Positions 4,460 through 6,052 of a DNA stretch of 6,052 bases are shown here, piece after piece (the stretch's first letter is position 1; each line of letters opens with the position of its first letter). Source of the stretch: Spirochaetaceae bacterium (GTDB taxonomy: Bacteria; Spirochaetota; Spirochaetia; Treponematales; Breznakiellaceae); contig JAITGR010000045.1 of assembly GCA_031280455.1 (NCBI GenBank), forward strand, positions 1 through 6,052, written 5' to 3'. The translations under genes were made by a program, and so were the position numbers. Under the pieces are notes generated by a model. It was not told the DNA's origin. It searched no databases and saw only the letters and a program-made list of their open reading frames with translations.

Positions 4460-6052
4460 GTGTCTATTTCCAGAAAAATTGCGATCAGTTTACTTATTAC
4501 TATTCTCCTTTCTGCCGGTTTCGCGGTGCTGGCGTTTACGAGCCTGTTCGATTTTCTTGAACTGCGATTTTATGACCCGTCGGTTACGCAGGTTTTTCGT
4601 GATGAGCTTAAAGAAAGTAGCCGCCTTACGCAGCGGTATTTTGATGAATTGCAGATTCGTTTTGCGGGTGTTGTGGCTGAACCGGCGGTTCGCCGTAGTT
4701 TTTCGCTGAATCAGAGCCGCGAAGACATTTTTGAGCGGGCGCGGATTATCGGCTCCCTGCAAACGGCGGTGCCGGCTTTGCAGCGGGTGCGGTTTCTGGA
4801 TGCGCGGGGACTGCGGATTCACTATTCCAGCGACCCGGGAGATGTGCTCTGGCGGCGGGGCGATACCATCAGTTACCGGAATTATTACGAGGCGGCGGGG
4901 TTTATTCCGGTCAGCGGGCGCATGACAGCCGGCAGCGCGTTTGAACCCGAAATTCATTTTGAAAACGATGGCGCGCAGGTGGTTTTTTACTTTCCGGTCT
5001 TTGATTCGCTGGAGGTATACCAGGGTATCGCGCTTTTTTCGCTGGCCGGCGGCGCGATTGCCGAAAATCTGGCCGGCGCGCCCGGGGTAACCGGCGGCAG
5101 TGTCGCTCTTATTTCGCAGCCGCGCGGTATTGTTACCGGTCTGCCGTCAGCCGGCGCGGACGGGCTTAAAGAAAAAATCGCCCTGCTCTGGAACGCGGGT
5201 CTGCTTGCGGCCACCACGCTGGAAGACCAGCAGCATACGACCTACGTGCTGCTGACGAGCAAGACAAGCCAAAACATACTCGTTGGCCGTTTGTGCGAGG
5301 AGCGCCTGTTTGAATTCCCGCGCGGTATGAAAATTCTGATGCTCGGCTGCGGCGCGCTAAGCTGTTTTATTGTATGTTTTCTGCTTTTTAACCTGAAGCA
5401 CGACCCCGTTGTGCTGGTACAAAACAGGCTGAAATCGCTCCAGGTGCGGCTGGTTTCCGACTATTACGAGCTGAAAGGCGAGCTTGACTGGGCCAAATGG
5501 CGGCGCGAGCTTGAACAGCGGCGCGACGATATACGCGAGGAATTGCGGCGCGGGATTTCGGTAAAAAAGGGCTCGGAGACTGACGTATACATCGATTCGT
5601 TTTTTGAAAAATCCTGGGACGATTTGCTTGCGGCGCTCGGCCAGCGCACGGACGGCATGGCGGACGAGGAGTTGAAGCTCGAAACAATACTGAAGCGCAT
5701 ACTCGACGCGACAAGCGCCCTGCTGCCGCCCCACGTTACCGGCGCCATTCCGCCGGAACTGCGCGAGGAAGCGGCGCGTACCAAAAAAGCGCGGCGGAAA
5801 GCCCCCGCCCCTCCCCCGCCGCCGGTTACGGCGCTGCCGCCCGCCGCCGCCGCTGACGTTGAGGCGCTGGAAGAACTGCCGGAGGAGAGCGCCGGGTACG
5901 CCGAAGCCGCCCTGGAAGAATTGCCACAGGAGGCCGCCGGGTACGCCGAGGCCGACCTGGAAGAATTGCCGGAGGAGGCCGCCGGGTACGCCGAGGCCGC
6001 CCTGGAAGAATTGCCGGAGGAGGCCGCCGGGTACGCCGAGGCCGCCCTGGAG
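4460..6052 (+). CDS. Two-pass membrane protein with extracytoplasmic sensor-like domain and acidic repeat tail, 3' end missing
   Basis: I do not recognise a named family. The open frame runs 531 codons and leaves the window. Residues 7-29 are a hydrophobic N-terminal segment (signal anchor), about 30-290 a probable extracytoplasmic domain, and 292-312 a second membrane segment. The outer domain has features of Cache-type sensors: VRFLDARGLRIHY at 110-122, SYRNYY at 138-143 and VVFYFPVFD at 174-182; this is inference from pattern. Residues 313-447 are charged and mostly helical, probably cytoplasmic. A proline run (449-455) leads into a 15-residue acidic tandem repeat from 470. No kinase, GGDEF or methyl-accepting domain is visible in this part. 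An in-frame stop at 4454-4456 leaves GTG 4460 as the only usual start, though its ribosome site is poor. It is divergent from the LacI-family gene. Confidence 0.85.
   Translation, partial: MSISRKIAISLLITILLSAGFAVLAFTSLFDFLELRFYDPSVTQVFRDELKESSRLTQRYFDELQIRFAGVVAEPAVRRSFSLNQSREDIFERARIIGSLQTAVPALQRVRFLDARGLRIHYSSDPGDVLWRRGDTISYRNYYEAAGFIPVSGRMTAGSAFEPEIHFENDGAQVVFYFPVFDSLEVYQGIALFSLAGGAIAENLAGAPGVTGGSVALISQPRGIVTGLPSAGADGLKEKIALLWNAGLLAATTLEDQQHTTYVLLTSKTSQNILVGRLCEERLFEFPRGMKILMLGCGALSCFIVCFLLFNLKHDPVVLVQNRLKSLQVRLVSDYYELKGELDWAKWRRELEQRRDDIREELRRGISVKKGSETDVYIDSFFEKSWDDLLAALGQRTDGMADEELKLETILKRILDATSALLPPHVTGAIPPELREEAARTKKARRKAPAPPPPPVTALPPAAAADVEALEELPEESAGYAEAALEELPQEAAGYAEADLEELPEEAAGYAEAALEELPEEAAGYAEAALE
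5867..6052 (+). repeat. 45-bp in-frame tandem repeat, at least four copies
   Basis: Units begin at 5867, 5912, 5957 and 6002, with 6 bp of a fifth at 6047 where the window ends. Each encodes 15 residues of the form LEELPEEAAGYAEAA. Units 3 and 4 are identical over 45 bp; unit 2 differs from them at 3 bases and unit 1 at 4. The array is exactly in frame, so copy-number change would alter protein length without breaking the frame. Confidence 0.95.

Noticed and set aside
4490..5784. Open frames on the - strand opposite the membrane protein gene
   Set aside because: The + frame is open across the whole 1.6 kb with membrane segments and an in-frame protein repeat; the - frames are short and featureless.

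Overview
The window reads as spirochaete DNA, most likely a GC-rich Treponema-like organism. Three things point there: an archaeal/eukaryotic-type PheT (ends after the catalytic-like domain, no FDX-ACB domain), a tRNA gene without an encoded CCA, and a two-pass membrane protein ending in acidic tandem repeats. The genus is inference; no marker gene settles it.

Layout. Nucleotides 2-1258 (+) are the 3' three quarters of pheT. Nucleotides 1259-1524 hold no gene but an unusually dense series of seven perfect hairpins, lying between pheT and the convergent tilS. tilS (1525-2643, -) is preceded on the same strand, 27 nt upstream, by a CAT-anticodon tRNA (2671-2744) that looks like tRNA-Ile2, the substrate that TilS modifies. 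A good sigma70-type promoter (2805-2834, -) precedes the tRNA, so substrate and enzyme appear to share one transcript. Nucleotides 2835-3098 carry a second hairpin cluster. A LacI-family regulator (3099-4145, -) follows, then a 314-nt divergent intergenic region with promoter-like signals and a CACGGAAA-type inverted repeat. From 4460 (+) a membrane protein with an extracytoplasmic sensor-like domain runs off the window inside a 45-bp tandem repeat.

How they fit together. pheT, tRNA-Ile2 and tilS are all translation functions. TilS turns the CAU anticodon of tRNA-Ile2 into one that reads AUA as isoleucine, and pheT uses AUA for 19 of its 32 visible isoleucine codons. The LacI regulator and the divergent membrane protein may form a separate sensing or regulation pair; no target pathway is visible. 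The most notable features are the tRNA-Ile2/tilS pairing, the hairpin array with recurring loop cores, a motif shared by the tRNA and lacI promoters, and the repeat-tailed membrane protein.
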